Assembly (NCBI RefSeq): GCF_025854375.1 | Contig: NZ_CP107575.1 | Coordinates: 1,736,001-1,800,000 of the forward strand | DNA length: 64,000 nucleotides | Direction: 5' to 3' | Source of the DNA: Glutamicibacter sp. JL.03c | Lineage (GTDB): Bacteria; Actinomycetota; Actinomycetes; Actinomycetales; Micrococcaceae | Program-made: the position numbers and the translations under genes | Part shown: in pieces, positions 1 to 7,818 of the stretch | Layout: each line of letters opens with the position of its first letter | How positions within the stretch are numbered: position 1 is the stretch's first letter | The notes under the pieces: generated by a model | Database searches by the model: none | The model's input: the letters and a program-made list of their open reading frames with translations, nothing else | Told to the model about the DNA's origin: nothing

Positions 1-517
1 AAGCGCGGTCCACCAGGTCGCGCAGGCGTTCCTTGCCCAGGTACCCTACTTCGTCGACTCCGCCGGGGCTCAAGGCCTTGGCGATCGAAGCGAGCCAGTT
101 GGTGACCGGGCCGAGCACGACGCGCAGCAGGCGGACCATCGGAGCGGTATTCTGCACCACGCTCTCGGCATTGGACCGGCCGAAGCGACGCGGCGAGACG
201 CTGACCAGCACGAATCCGAGGCCGGCCATGGCGATGGTCGCGATCAGCCCGATCAGCCATACATTGTCGATCCACTGGGCTACAAGCAATGCGATGGCTA
301 CAGCCGAGGCGGTTTCGAACCAGATTCGCCAGAACTTGATGGCCTGCGCGTGGGTTTCGGTATCGTCAAGAATCGCCGAGAGCGATTTGCCGTTGGATTC
401 GGCACGCAGCCGTTCTGCGGCATGACGGGATAGTGCGTAGAAGGCTGAATCTGCAGCTGTCAGCACGGCGGAAATTGCCATGAAGACGAGGGCGAGAATC
501 AGCAGAAGTATTTCCAC
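1..517 (-). CDS. CNNM/CorC-family (HlyC-like) membrane transporter, 3' part cut by window
   Basis: The first 172 codons are present and the reading frame runs off the window edge. The start is a GTG just 4 bases after the ybeY stop, and the protein begins with a hydrophobic segment (residues 2-25, MEILLLILALVFM...). A second hydrophobic stretch lies around residues 68-105. This is the pattern of the DUF21/CNNM transmembrane domain that precedes paired CBS domains and a CorC/HlyC domain in this family; those parts lie outside the window. The family is linked to divalent-cation (Mg2+/Co2+) efflux in the cytoplasmic membrane; the old name hemolysin is misleading. Position after phoH-ybeY and, usually, before era is the conserved actinobacterial order. 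Confidence 0.85.
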   Translation of the reverse strand, partial: MEILLLILALVFMAISAVLTAADSAFYALSRHAAERLRAESNGKSLSAILDDTETHAQAIKFWRIWFETASAVAIALLVAQWIDNVWLIGLIATIAMAGLGFVLVSVSPRRFGRSNAESVVQNTAPMVRLLRVVLGPVTNWLASIAKALSPGGVDEVGYLGKERLRDLVDRA

Positions 518-521
518 GGGG

Positions 522-995
522 CTATTCCACCGTTTCCTTCGGCGCGGGGCGTCCGGTGTAGGACTCGAGCAATCGACGTTGCAAAGTGAACATCTCTTCT
601 TTTTCGTCGGGTTCCACGTGATCGAAACCCATCAGGTGCAGCAGTCCGTGAGTGGTCAGCAACAAAATTTCGTCGTGCGTGCTGTGTCCACCGGCCTTCG
701 CCTGGGCTTCGGCAACGGTGGGGCAGATCACGATATCGCCGAGGATGCCGTTTTCACCCGGGGCGCCGGCGGTGCCTGGGCGCAGCTCATCCATCGGGAA
801 GCTCATCACGTCGGTGGGGCCTTCGAGGTCCATCCACTCCACGTGCAGTGCGCTCATGGCCTCCTCATCGATGAAGACGACGGAAACTTCGGTCTCGGGA
901 TGCAAGAACATGGTCTTGAGGACCGAGTCCGCCAGCGCCGAGACGTCCTGGAGGTCAACTTCGTACTCGGTTTCGTTATTTACTTCGATGCTCAT
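522..995 (-). CDS. ybeY: rRNA maturation RNase YbeY
   Basis: 157 residues from the ATG chosen here. Zinc-dependent endoribonuclease involved in 16S rRNA 3'-end maturation and ribosome quality control. The diagnostic H3xH5xH metal site is visible near the C-terminus as HGLLHLMGFDH. The frame is open a further 16 codons upstream, but those codons lie inside phoH and are not family-like. The start at 995 makes an ATGA overlap with the phoH stop, which indicates translational coupling. Conserved phoH-ybeY-CNNM operon. Confidence 0.93.
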   Translation of the reverse strand: MSIEVNNETEYEVDLQDVSALADSVLKTMFLHPETEVSVVFIDEEAMSALHVEWMDLEGPTDVMSFPMDELRPGTAGAPGENGILGDIVICPTVAEAQAKAGGHSTHDEILLLTTHGLLHLMGFDHVEPDEKEEMFTLQRRLLESYTGRPAPKETVE

Positions 996-2020
996 TTGCT
1001 GCGCCGTCCCCGGTTGTGTTCTTTGCGTCGGGTATCGTCCCAACGGTCATAGGCAGAGACGATGTCGGCGATCAGACGATGGCGGACAACGTCGGTTGAA
1101 TCCAGCCGGCACACCGAGATGTCGTCGATGCCCTCAAGCACCTCGCTGGCCATGCGCAGCCCGGAGGTGGCGTTGCCAGGCAGATCGACCTGGGTGATGT
1201 CGCCGGTGACAACCATCTTCGAGCCGAAGCCGAGGCGAGTCAGGAACATCTTCATCTGCTCGCTGGTGGTGTTCTGCGCTTCATCGAGAATGACGAAGGC
1301 GTCATTAAGCGTGCGACCGCGCATGTAGGCCAGCGGCGCCACTTCGATGGTTCCGGCTTCCAGCAGCTGCGGAATGGTTTCTGGGTTCACCATGTCATGC
1401 AGGGCGTCGTAAAGCGGACGAAGGTACGGATCGATCTTCTCGGTCAAGGAGCCGGGAAGGAATCCAAGCTTCTCCCCCGCTTCGACAGCAGGCCGGGTCA
1501 GGATGATCCGGTTGACCTGCTTGTCTTGCAACGCGGCAACGGCCATGGCCATGGCCAAGAAGGTCTTGCCGGTACCTGCTGGCCCGATGCCGAAGGTAAT
1601 GGTCGACTCTTCGATGGCATCCACATAGCTTTTCTGGTTGACCGTTTTGGGCCGAATGGAACGGCCACGGCCCGAGAGGATCTTCAGGCCCAGCACATCG
1701 GTGGGGGCATCCGGATTTCCTGCGCTGAGCATTTTGATGATCTGCTCGATTGTCTCCGCGCTCATCCGCGACCCACGCAATGCCAGGGATCGTGCCTCTT
1801 CGGTGACTCGTTGCGCTTTGCGAACCTGCTGGGGGTTTCCCGCGAGCACCAGAGCCTGGCCGTTAGGACGGAAATTAACTTGCGGATAGGCGCCAGAAAG
1901 GATGCGCAAAAGCTCATCATTCGGGCCCAGGGTAGCAATCATGAGTTCAGCTGTATCAAAACTAATGGTGAGCGATGCAGAATCTGAGTCCGCTTGCGTC
2001 TTATTCTGTTCAACCTGCAT
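992..2020 (-). CDS. phoH: PhoH family P-loop ATPase/RNA-linked protein
   Basis: About 342 residues. Contains a Walker A motif in FGIGPAGTGKTFLAMAMA and a Walker B-like segment AFVILDEAQNTT, as in PhoH/PhoL proteins, whose cellular role is nucleic-acid-linked and poorly defined; the constant coupling to ybeY suggests RNA or ribosome metabolism. The start is uncertain. The ATG at 2020 has an AAAGGGG purine tract about 13 bases upstream. A second in-frame ATG at 2080 has no visible ribosome site and overlaps a TAGAAT hexamer (2079-2084, minus) that could be the -10 box, which favours 2020. Overlaps ybeY by an ATGA. Confidence 0.9.
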   Translation of the reverse strand: MQVEQNKTQADSDSASLTISFDTAELMIATLGPNDELLRILSGAYPQVNFRPNGQALVLAGNPQQVRKAQRVTEEARSLALRGSRMSAETIEQIIKMLSAGNPDAPTDVLGLKILSGRGRSIRPKTVNQKSYVDAIEESTITFGIGPAGTGKTFLAMAMAVAALQDKQVNRIILTRPAVEAGEKLGFLPGSLTEKIDPYLRPLYDALHDMVNPETIPQLLEAGTIEVAPLAYMRGRTLNDAFVILDEAQNTTSEQMKMFLTRLGFGSKMVVTGDITQVDLPGNATSGLRMASEVLEGIDDISVCRLDSTDVVRHRLIADIVSAYDRWDDTRRKEHNRGRRSK

Positions 2021-2195
2021 GCAGTGCTTGGTGCCCCTTTGGTGAGCTTGATGGTGGTGTTGCTTTGTCCTTGGTTCCATTCTATCCAGTCAACGAGTTT
2101 TCGGGTGGGAATTCAGGCCTCAGCGTAAGTCCAGAACCTGAAAGTAGTCCTAAATGAATCTATTCCTAGCAGGTCGCGAACATATAGATTTGGTT

Positions 2196-2322
2196 ACGGA
2201 TTAGTAAGTGCGGCCATTTTTGGGCAGAATTCGGCAACTCATATGGCAAGCTATGACAGCGGCTCAAAAATGAATTGCGAGCCTTATCCCCAAAAAGATT
2301 CACGGATTGGTAAGTAGTGCGG
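2196..2322. repeat. Imperfect direct repeat upstream of the GerMN lipoprotein gene
   Basis: The 2021-2316 gap between divergent phoH and the lipoprotein gene holds two similar blocks: ACGGATTAGTAAGTGCGG (2196-2213) and ACGGATTGGTAAGTAGTGCGG (2302-2322), the second having a 3-base insertion and overlapping the lipoprotein start. A short AGATT also precedes both. They could be regulator half-sites or a local duplication. Nothing else was recognised in the gap apart from the possible phoH -10 box. Confidence 0.35.
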
Positions 2323-3243
2323 TCAAGGTTCATGCAGAAAATTCCCCGCCGAATAGGCATTGTAGGAATTACTGCTGCTCTCGTCGTCGCTGCAGGCTGT
2401 GGCCTGGCGAATCGCGAGAGCTCCTTTGAGATGCCCCAGAGCGCCAACGCCGAATCATTGAACTTGCCCAGCGCTACCGACGCTGGCGAACAGATCGGCG
2501 TCGCCACCAAGCTGCCGATCTACTGGCTTGAAAATACCGACACCGGAGTGTTCCTGTACCGCGAGTATCTGGACGACACCCGCCGCAGCGAACCCATTGG
2601 CGACGCGATTTGGACCCTGCTCTCCGCTGATCCCGCCGGACCGCATCGCTACACCCTGCTTAAGCCGGCTGACGAAATCGGCGTTTCGATCAGCAACACC
2701 AACGTCATCACCCTGGACCTTCCAGCCAAGGTGTTCAGCGCCCACCTCGATGAGGGCCTTTCGGAACGATCGATCCAGCAGCTGGTGTTCACTGCCAGCG
2801 CTGCGGCCGCGAGTTCCGGGCTGCTCGCGGGGGATTCTTCGCCGACGGTGAAGATCCTGGTGGATGGCCAGCCTAATGCGGAAGTTTTTGGCGGCTATCG
2901 AATCAAGGACGTCTACGAACGCAACGCCAAGTTCATGGCACCGATCTGGATTATTGATCCGCAGTACGGAACGGTGCTGAAGGAAGGCAAAGTCCAGATC
3001 AAGGGACGCACCACGAACTTTGATATCGGGACGTTCTATTCCCTGCAGAAAAAGGACTCCGACGGCAAGCTCACGGTGATCACTGCCCAGAAGCAGGTCA
3101 TCGACGGGAAAATCGAAAAGAGCGGCGCTTTCAGCATTACCGAGCGCCTAGCCCCCGGCTCGTACAAGCTGACGTTCTGGGGCATGGAATCCGAATCCGA
3201 GGCGAAAGTCGGCGAAGTCACTTCAGATTTCACGGTGAAGTAA
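2317..3243 (+). CDS. GerMN domain-containing lipoprotein with C-terminal Ig-like (Gmad2-type) domain
   Basis: 308 residues. The N-terminus is a lipoprotein signal: basic MRSRFMQKIPRR, a hydrophobic stretch, then the lipobox VVAAGC, so the mature protein should be anchored outside the membrane. Residues about 65-200 (from LPIYWLENTDTGVFLYREY) fit a GerMN domain, and the C-terminal ~100 residues (IWIIDPQYGTVLKEGKVQIKG ... LAPGSYKLTFWG) fit the Ig-like domain often fused to GerMN. These domains were named from spore germination proteins but are common in non-sporulating actinobacteria, where their function is unknown. Start GTG at 2317; ATG at 2332, five codons later, is an equally possible start. 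It sits on the opposite strand within the usual rsmE-phoH cluster. Confidence 0.8.
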   Translation: MRSRFMQKIPRRIGIVGITAALVVAAGCGLANRESSFEMPQSANAESLNLPSATDAGEQIGVATKLPIYWLENTDTGVFLYREYLDDTRRSEPIGDAIWTLLSADPAGPHRYTLLKPADEIGVSISNTNVITLDLPAKVFSAHLDEGLSERSIQQLVFTASAAAASSGLLAGDSSPTVKILVDGQPNAEVFGGYRIKDVYERNAKFMAPIWIIDPQYGTVLKEGKVQIKGRTTNFDIGTFYSLQKKDSDGKLTVITAQKQVIDGKIEKSGAFSITERLAPGSYKLTFWGMESESEAKVGEVTSDFTVK

Positions 3244-3282
3244 CCACAACCAGGACATTGCCGATCTAGGCTGCAGACAAGA

Positions 3283-3317
3283 ATTCGCGGGCACCTTCGA
3301 ACAAGGTACCCGCGAAT
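3283..3317. terminator. Bidirectional hairpin between lipoprotein gene and rsmE
   Basis: Inverted repeat with 15-base arms (3283-3297 and 3303-3317, one mismatch) and a 5-base loop, placed between two convergent stop codons. There is no strong T-run on either side, so terminator efficiency is unclear. Confidence 0.65.
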
Positions 3318-3328
3318 CGCTGGTTAAA

Positions 3329-4102
3329 TCAGAGTTCGCCGAGCAAGTGGCGGATCAATACCAGGGCTGCGGGACCGGCAGTAGAAGCCCTGAGGACATG
3401 TTGTCCGAGCAGTGCGGCCTGAGCTCCAGCATCCACGAAGGCCAGCAGCTCAGCATGCGAGATCCCGCCTTCCGGCCCCACAATCATCACGACCTTTTGA
3501 CCCGATTGCGCTGCAGCAAGCCACGAGGATACGTGCGCAGCGACAGCTTCGGTGGCCTGCTCATGCAGGACCAGGACCAGTGCTCCGGCTTGGACATCAG
3601 CGGCAATGGCCTTGGCCAGCTCCTTGGAACTCACTGGAGCCAGGACCTCGGGCTCGAAAGCCCGACGCGACTGCTTTTGCGCAGAGCGAACTTGGGCCCG
3701 CCACTTGGCCAGGGCCTTTTCGGTCTTAGCCGAGTTCCAGCGCACGATGGAACGGTCAGCCTGCCAGGGACGGACAGCGAGCACGCCGAGCTCTACTGCT
3801 GACTCGACAGCCTGCAGATCCCGGTCGCCCTTGGACAGGGCCTGCACCAAGGTCACAGGATGATCGCTGCCGACTTCTTGGGTCCTCTGGATGACCCTCG
3901 CGCTGAGAAGGTCCTTGCCCGTGCCCAGAACCTCGACCGTCAGCCGCATTCCTTGGCCGTCGAGCAAGTCCAGGTGCTCGCCGGCGGTGACGCGCTTGAC
4001 GGTCACCGCATGGTGAGCCTCGGGGCCCGAGAGCTCCAAGGTATCTCCCGGAACCGAGTTCTGGGCCACGTCGGGGTCGATGACGAAGCTGTGATTGCTC
4101 AT
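3329..4102 (-). CDS. rsmE: 16S rRNA (uracil-1498-N3)-methyltransferase RsmE
   Basis: 257 residues from the ATG at 4102, which lies 2 bases after the dnaJ stop. SPOUT-type methyltransferase that methylates U1498 of 16S rRNA. Family marks are the early LSGPEAHHAVTVKR segment and the SAM-binding knot with VMIVGPEGGISHAE and LGQHVLRASTAG near the C-terminus. The same frame is open far upstream but only as a shadow inside dnaJ. Conserved hrcA-dnaJ-rsmE order. Confidence 0.93.
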   Translation of the reverse strand: MSNHSFVIDPDVAQNSVPGDTLELSGPEAHHAVTVKRVTAGEHLDLLDGQGMRLTVEVLGTGKDLLSARVIQRTQEVGSDHPVTLVQALSKGDRDLQAVESAVELGVLAVRPWQADRSIVRWNSAKTEKALAKWRAQVRSAQKQSRRAFEPEVLAPVSSKELAKAIAADVQAGALVLVLHEQATEAVAAHVSSWLAAAQSGQKVVMIVGPEGGISHAELLAFVDAGAQAALLGQHVLRASTAGPAALVLIRHLLGEL

Positions 4103-4104
4103 GC

Positions 4105-5232
4105 TTAGCGCTGGTTCAGCTTGTCGCGCAGTCGGGAGAACATGCCGCCGGAGTGCTCGACTCGGCCAGCTGTCAATTCCTCGCCACGAAGCTTTGCCAG
4201 CTGCTCGAGCAGGTCGCGCTGGGCGGCATCGAGCTTGGTCGGGGTCTCCACCTGAAGGTGCACGATGATATCGCCGCGCTTGCCACCACGAAGGCGAGGC
4301 ACGCCAAGACCTGGCAGGGTCACGGTGTCGCCGTCCTGGGCGCCAGCATCGACATTGATCGGCTGCTCGCCGTCGAAAGTCTCGAGCTTGAGCTCGCAGC
4401 CCAGAGCGGCTGCGGTCATCGGCAGGCTCATCTTCGCGTGCAGATCGGTCTGCGCGCGTTCGAAGACCTTGTGGCGGCGCACGTCCACCTCGACGAAGAG
4501 GTTGCCGTTGGGGCCACCTCCTGGACCGGCTTCGCCCTGTCCGCGCAGCTGGATGCGGGTGCCGGAATCCACACCGGCAGGGACGTTCAGCGACTTGGAG
4601 ACGTGCTCGCGCACTCGGCCCTCGCCGTTGCACTCCAGGCAAGGGTCCGGAATGGTGGTGCCGAAACCGCGGCAGGCAGCACAGGTTTCCACGGTCATCA
4701 TCTGGCCGAGGAAGGAGCGCACTGGGCGCTGTACCTGACCGGCACCATGGCAGATGTCGCAGGTTACCGGACTGGTGCCCTCGCGCGTGCAGGAGCCGTT
4801 GCAGGTCTTGCAGGTGACTGCGGTTTCCATCTCCAGCGGGTACACGGTGCCCTTGACGGCGTCTTCCAGATCGATCGTGATGGTGATCAGCGCATCGCGG
4901 CCTGGCTGGGTGCGCGATGCCGGCCCCTGGGCCTGTCCCCCGCCGAAGAACTGTTCAAAGATGTCGCCGAACCCGCCGAAGCCCTGTCCGCCTCCAGCTC
5001 CGAAGCCTGGCTGGGCGTTGCCGTTTTCATCGCCGGTGGCATCGTAGTTCGAGCGCTTGGTCTGGTCGGAAAGAACCTCGTAAGCGCGGGTCACAAGCTT
5101 AAACTGCTCTGCGGCGTCCTCGCTTGGATTCACATCCGGGTGCAGCTTGCGTGCCAGCTTTCGGTAGGCGCTCTTGATTTCCTGAGGGGTCGCGTCCTTG
5201 GCAACGCCCAGGGTCTCGTAATGCGAGCTCAC
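4105..5232 (-). CDS. dnaJ: Chaperone protein DnaJ (DnaJ2 type)
   Basis: 375 residues. Co-chaperone that stimulates DnaK ATPase. N-terminal J domain (residues ~1-70) with the HPD motif in [11 protein letters not shown]; Gly/Phe-rich linker ([15 protein letters not shown]); four zinc-finger repeats beginning at [24 protein letters not shown] and CLECNGEG; then the C-terminal substrate-binding domains. The first zinc repeat ends in Cys where CxxCxGxG has Gly. Being downstream of hrcA, it is expected to be under CIRCE/HrcA control. Confidence 0.95.
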   Translation of the reverse strand: MSSHYETLGVAKDATPQEIKSAYRKLARKLHPDVNPSEDAAEQFKLVTRAYEVLSDQTKRSNYDATGDENGNAQPGFGAGGGQGFGGFGDIFEQFFGGGQAQGPASRTQPGRDALITITIDLEDAVKGTVYPLEMETAVTCKTCNGSCTREGTSPVTCDICHGAGQVQRPVRSFLGQMMTVETCAACRGFGTTIPDPCLECNGEGRVREHVSKSLNVPAGVDSGTRIQLRGQGEAGPGGGPNGNLFVEVDVRRHKVFERAQTDLHAKMSLPMTAAALGCELKLETFDGEQPINVDAGAQDGDTVTLPGLGVPRLRGGKRGDIIVHLQVETPTKLDAAQRDLLEQLAKLRGEELTAGRVEHSGGMFSRLRDKLNQR

Positions 5233-5297
5233 GTTATTCGCCGTGTCCTTTCCTATAATGCAAAATTCAAAAAATGCTTAGCGTATCGCCAGCGTGG

Positions 5298-6311
5298 TCA
5301 GTTCGCCAAAATCTTTGACAGGTAGCGGGCAACGGCCCGCACCGAGGCCATCGACGTCGGATAGTTCATGCGGGTCGGACCGAGCACCCCGAGCTTGTTG
5401 CGCACATCCGAACCGTACGTGGTTGCTATCACCGCCGCCTCCGATAGCTGTCCGTAGTGGTGTTCAGTGCCGATCGCCACGGCCACGCCGCGCGAATCAG
5501 CCTCAAGCTCGGAGAAGAGCTTCAGCAGCACTACCTGCTCTTCGAGGGCTTCGAGCACCGGAGTAATGCTCAACGGGAAGTCGCCCTCCACGCGGGCCAG
5601 ATTCGCTGTTCCCGCCATGATGATGCGCTGCGTATTCGCCGCTTGGGCCATTTCCTCTAAGGCATGCACCACGGCATCGACCAACGGTTCGGCTTGCTGC
5701 TGCGGGCTCAAACCGGATCGCGACAGCTTGCCGCCGAGATCGGCCAGCTGCACGCCCTCAAAACTATTGAGCAGCCACAGCTTCAAATCTGCCAGTTCGG
5801 TATCCGTATACAGCCGCGGAACAGCCATCATGCGCTGATCCACGGTGCCGTTGGAAGCGATCATCACCATCAGCACTTGGGTACTGCCCAGGCTGACCAG
5901 CTCAAGGTTCTTCAGCGAAGCGGTGTCATAGTGCGGCACCTGGATCATCGCCACTTGGTTGGTCAATCGAGCCAGCAGGCGCACGGTGCTCTTGAGCATC
6001 TCATCGAGGTCCGTAGAGCTGTCCAGGATCTTGTTGATGGCGTCGCGTTCAGCCCGCGAAAGCGGCTTGAGCTCGCCGATCTCATCGACAAAGCGCCGAT
6101 AGCCCTTCTCGGTCGGGATCCGGCCTGATGAGGTGTGCGGAGCCGCGATGAGCCCCTCTTCCTCGAGCAGGGCCATGTCATTTCTGATTGTGGCCGCGCT
6201 GACGCCAAGATTGTGCCGATCAAGCAGCGCCTTGGATCCAACCGGTTCACGGGACTGGACGTAGTCTTCCACGATGGCGCGCAAAACATCCAAACGCCGA
6301 AGCTCACTCAC
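5298..6311 (-). CDS. hrcA: Heat-inducible transcriptional repressor HrcA
   Basis: 337 residues. N-terminal winged helix (MSELRRLDVLRAIVEDYVQSREPVGSKAL ... VSAATIRNDMALLEEEGL) and C-terminal effector domain ending IGLGPTRMNY-like (VLGPTRMNYPTSMASVRAVARYLS). Represses chaperone genes by binding CIRCE. Start GTG at 6311, with an excellent AAGGAGG site about 8 bases upstream. A CIRCE element lies 35 bases upstream of the start, so autoregulation of hrcA-dnaJ-rsmE is likely. Confidence 0.96.
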   Translation of the reverse strand: MSELRRLDVLRAIVEDYVQSREPVGSKALLDRHNLGVSAATIRNDMALLEEEGLIAAPHTSSGRIPTEKGYRRFVDEIGELKPLSRAERDAINKILDSSTDLDEMLKSTVRLLARLTNQVAMIQVPHYDTASLKNLELVSLGSTQVLMVMIASNGTVDQRMMAVPRLYTDTELADLKLWLLNSFEGVQLADLGGKLSRSGLSPQQQAEPLVDAVVHALEEMAQAANTQRIIMAGTANLARVEGDFPLSITPVLEALEEQVVLLKLFSELEADSRGVAVAIGTEHHYGQLSEAAVIATTYGSDVRNKLGVLGPTRMNYPTSMASVRAVARYLSKILAN

Positions 6312-6345
6312 AACGCCACCTCCTTGGAATCCCTGTCAGAAGGGT

Positions 6346-6372
6346 TTGGCACTCTAACCTGTCAAGTGCCAA
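6346..6372. promoter_or_regulatory. CIRCE operator (HrcA binding site)
   Basis: TTGGCACTC, nine bases, AAGTGCCAA. This matches the TTAGCACTC-N9-GAGTGCTAA consensus with the exact 9-base spacer, two substitutions in each half being mostly complementary so that symmetry is kept. It lies between hrcA (minus) and the DUF3097 gene (plus), 35 bases from the hrcA start. A TTGACA hexamer on the minus strand overlaps the spacer. Confidence 0.88.
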
Positions 6373-6439
6373 GTCTAATACGTTCATCGGTTGCTAGCAT
6401 TGGTTTTCGAGCTTATTCGATCACAGCGAAAGGCAGTAC

Positions 6440-7309
6440 GTGACTAATTACTCCTGGGGACCGCAGGATCTCAGTGCTCCAGCAGCGAAAAAACTCCGCC
6501 AGGTACCTATCGAGCGTGGCATGGTCTTGGAGGACGCCACCTCAGGCTGGGTTGGTGAGGTCATACGTACTGAAAAGTCCGGTGGCATGCGCATCATCGT
6601 GCTTGAGGACCGGCACGGCAAGACCCGTTCATTCCAGGCCGGTTTCGGGTTCTACCTTGAAGGCGAGGCGGTGGAAATGGTTGACCCGGTTGCCAGGGCC
6701 GCGCAGCCGAAAACCATGGTCTCCGCTTCTGGATCCCGGGCGGTGTCGGGACTCAAAGCGCGTGAAGCTCGCGCCAGCCGTATCTGGGTGGAGGGCAAGC
6801 ACGACGCTGAACTGGTGGAAAAGGTCTGGGGCCACGACCTGCGTGTCGAAGGCATCGTGGTCGAGCCCCTGCACGGCGTGGATGACCTCGCCGGAGCTAT
6901 CCGCGACTTCGCACCCTCCCCGGAGCGCAGGCTCGGAATCCTTGTCGACCACCTTGTGGCCGGTACCAAGGAAGCTCGCATCGTCGCCGAAGCCATGAAA
7001 GTTCCGGGGGCCGCGCAGAATGTGCTCATCCTCGGCCACCCGTATATCGACGTCTGGCAGGCCATCAAGCCATCGACCCTCGGGATCAAGGCATGGCCGG
7101 TGATCCCGAAGGGCACCGACTGGAAATCCGGGGTGCTAAAGGCCTTTGGCTGGCCGCATGAAACTGCCGAGGACATCGGCATCGGCTGGCGACGGATCCT
7201 GTCCACGGTCTCGCACTACGGGCAGTTGGAGCCACAATTGTTGGGAAGGATAGAAGAATTGATCGATTTTCTGACAACCGAAGATTACGGTTTTCTAACA
7301 ATTGACTAA
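6440..7309 (+). CDS. DUF3097 domain-containing protein with TOPRIM-like signature
   Basis: 289 residues, GTG start. Conserved actinobacterial family of unknown function. The N-terminal third (residues ~20-85) looks like a small beta-rich domain binding region (GWVGEVIRTEKSGGMRIIVLEDRHGKTRSF). The middle has SRIWVEGKHDAELVEKVWG followed by RRLGILVDHLVAGTKEARIV; the Glu-Gly-x-x-Asp and later Val-Asp segments resemble the beta-1 Glu and DxD parts of TOPRIM domains such as those in RNase M5. That assignment is inference. Divergent from hrcA, so the CIRCE element could also affect it. Confidence 0.85.
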   Translation: MTNYSWGPQDLSAPAAKKLRQVPIERGMVLEDATSGWVGEVIRTEKSGGMRIIVLEDRHGKTRSFQAGFGFYLEGEAVEMVDPVARAAQPKTMVSASGSRAVSGLKAREARASRIWVEGKHDAELVEKVWGHDLRVEGIVVEPLHGVDDLAGAIRDFAPSPERRLGILVDHLVAGTKEARIVAEAMKVPGAAQNVLILGHPYIDVWQAIKPSTLGIKAWPVIPKGTDWKSGVLKAFGWPHETAEDIGIGWRRILSTVSHYGQLEPQLLGRIEELIDFLTTEDYGFLTID

Positions 7310-7401
7310 TAGCTGGACTTTAACCCCGTAATCTCACCGCTGGGTGAACCGTCCCGGCTATGATGAAGTTAAAACCAGACACGGCAAGACAAGGAAAAAT
7401 A

Positions 7402-7803
7402 GTGACTTCACGCCAGACGCAGTCATCGGAGAATTCGAGCTTCGAGGGATCGCGAACTGCTGCGTTGCCGCTGACTCCCACTGAGGACCGGCAATGGTCA
7501 ACGATGGCACATTTCGGCGCCATCCTCGGTTGCATTCCATCCGCTATTATTTTTGCTGTCTTCCGCGACCGTGGAGCCTTCACAGCACAAGAGTCCAAGG
7601 AAGCGTTCAACTTCACTTTCCCGTTGACCATCCTCGCGATTGCGCTGAATGTGTGCACGATCCTGCCGGGCATCGGATGGCTTTTCTCCGTGCTCGCCGT
7701 GGCCCTATGGGTTTACATGACGCTCTCAGGCGCCCTTGCGGCCATCCAGGCCAACAAGGGACGCCCTTACCGCTACAAGTTCAATCTTCGCCTGATGAAG
7801 TAG
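7402..7803 (+). CDS. DUF4870 domain-containing membrane protein
   Basis: 133 residues from a GTG preceded by AAGGA at six bases spacing; an ATG 42 bases upstream keeps the frame but has a poorer context. After a polar N-terminus, WSTMAHFGAILGCIPSAIIF starts the DUF4870 region with about three hydrophobic segments (ILGCIPSAIIFAVF; FPLTILAIALNVCTILPGIGWLF; FSVLAVALWVYMTLSGALAA). The ESKEAFNF segment is typical of the family. Function unknown; cytoplasmic membrane. Convergent with hemW only 15 bases downstream. Confidence 0.87.
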   Translation: MTSRQTQSSENSSFEGSRTAALPLTPTEDRQWSTMAHFGAILGCIPSAIIFAVFRDRGAFTAQESKEAFNFTFPLTILAIALNVCTILPGIGWLFSVLAVALWVYMTLSGALAAIQANKGRPYRYKFNLRLMK

Positions 7804-7818
7804 TTTTACTGCCCAGGA

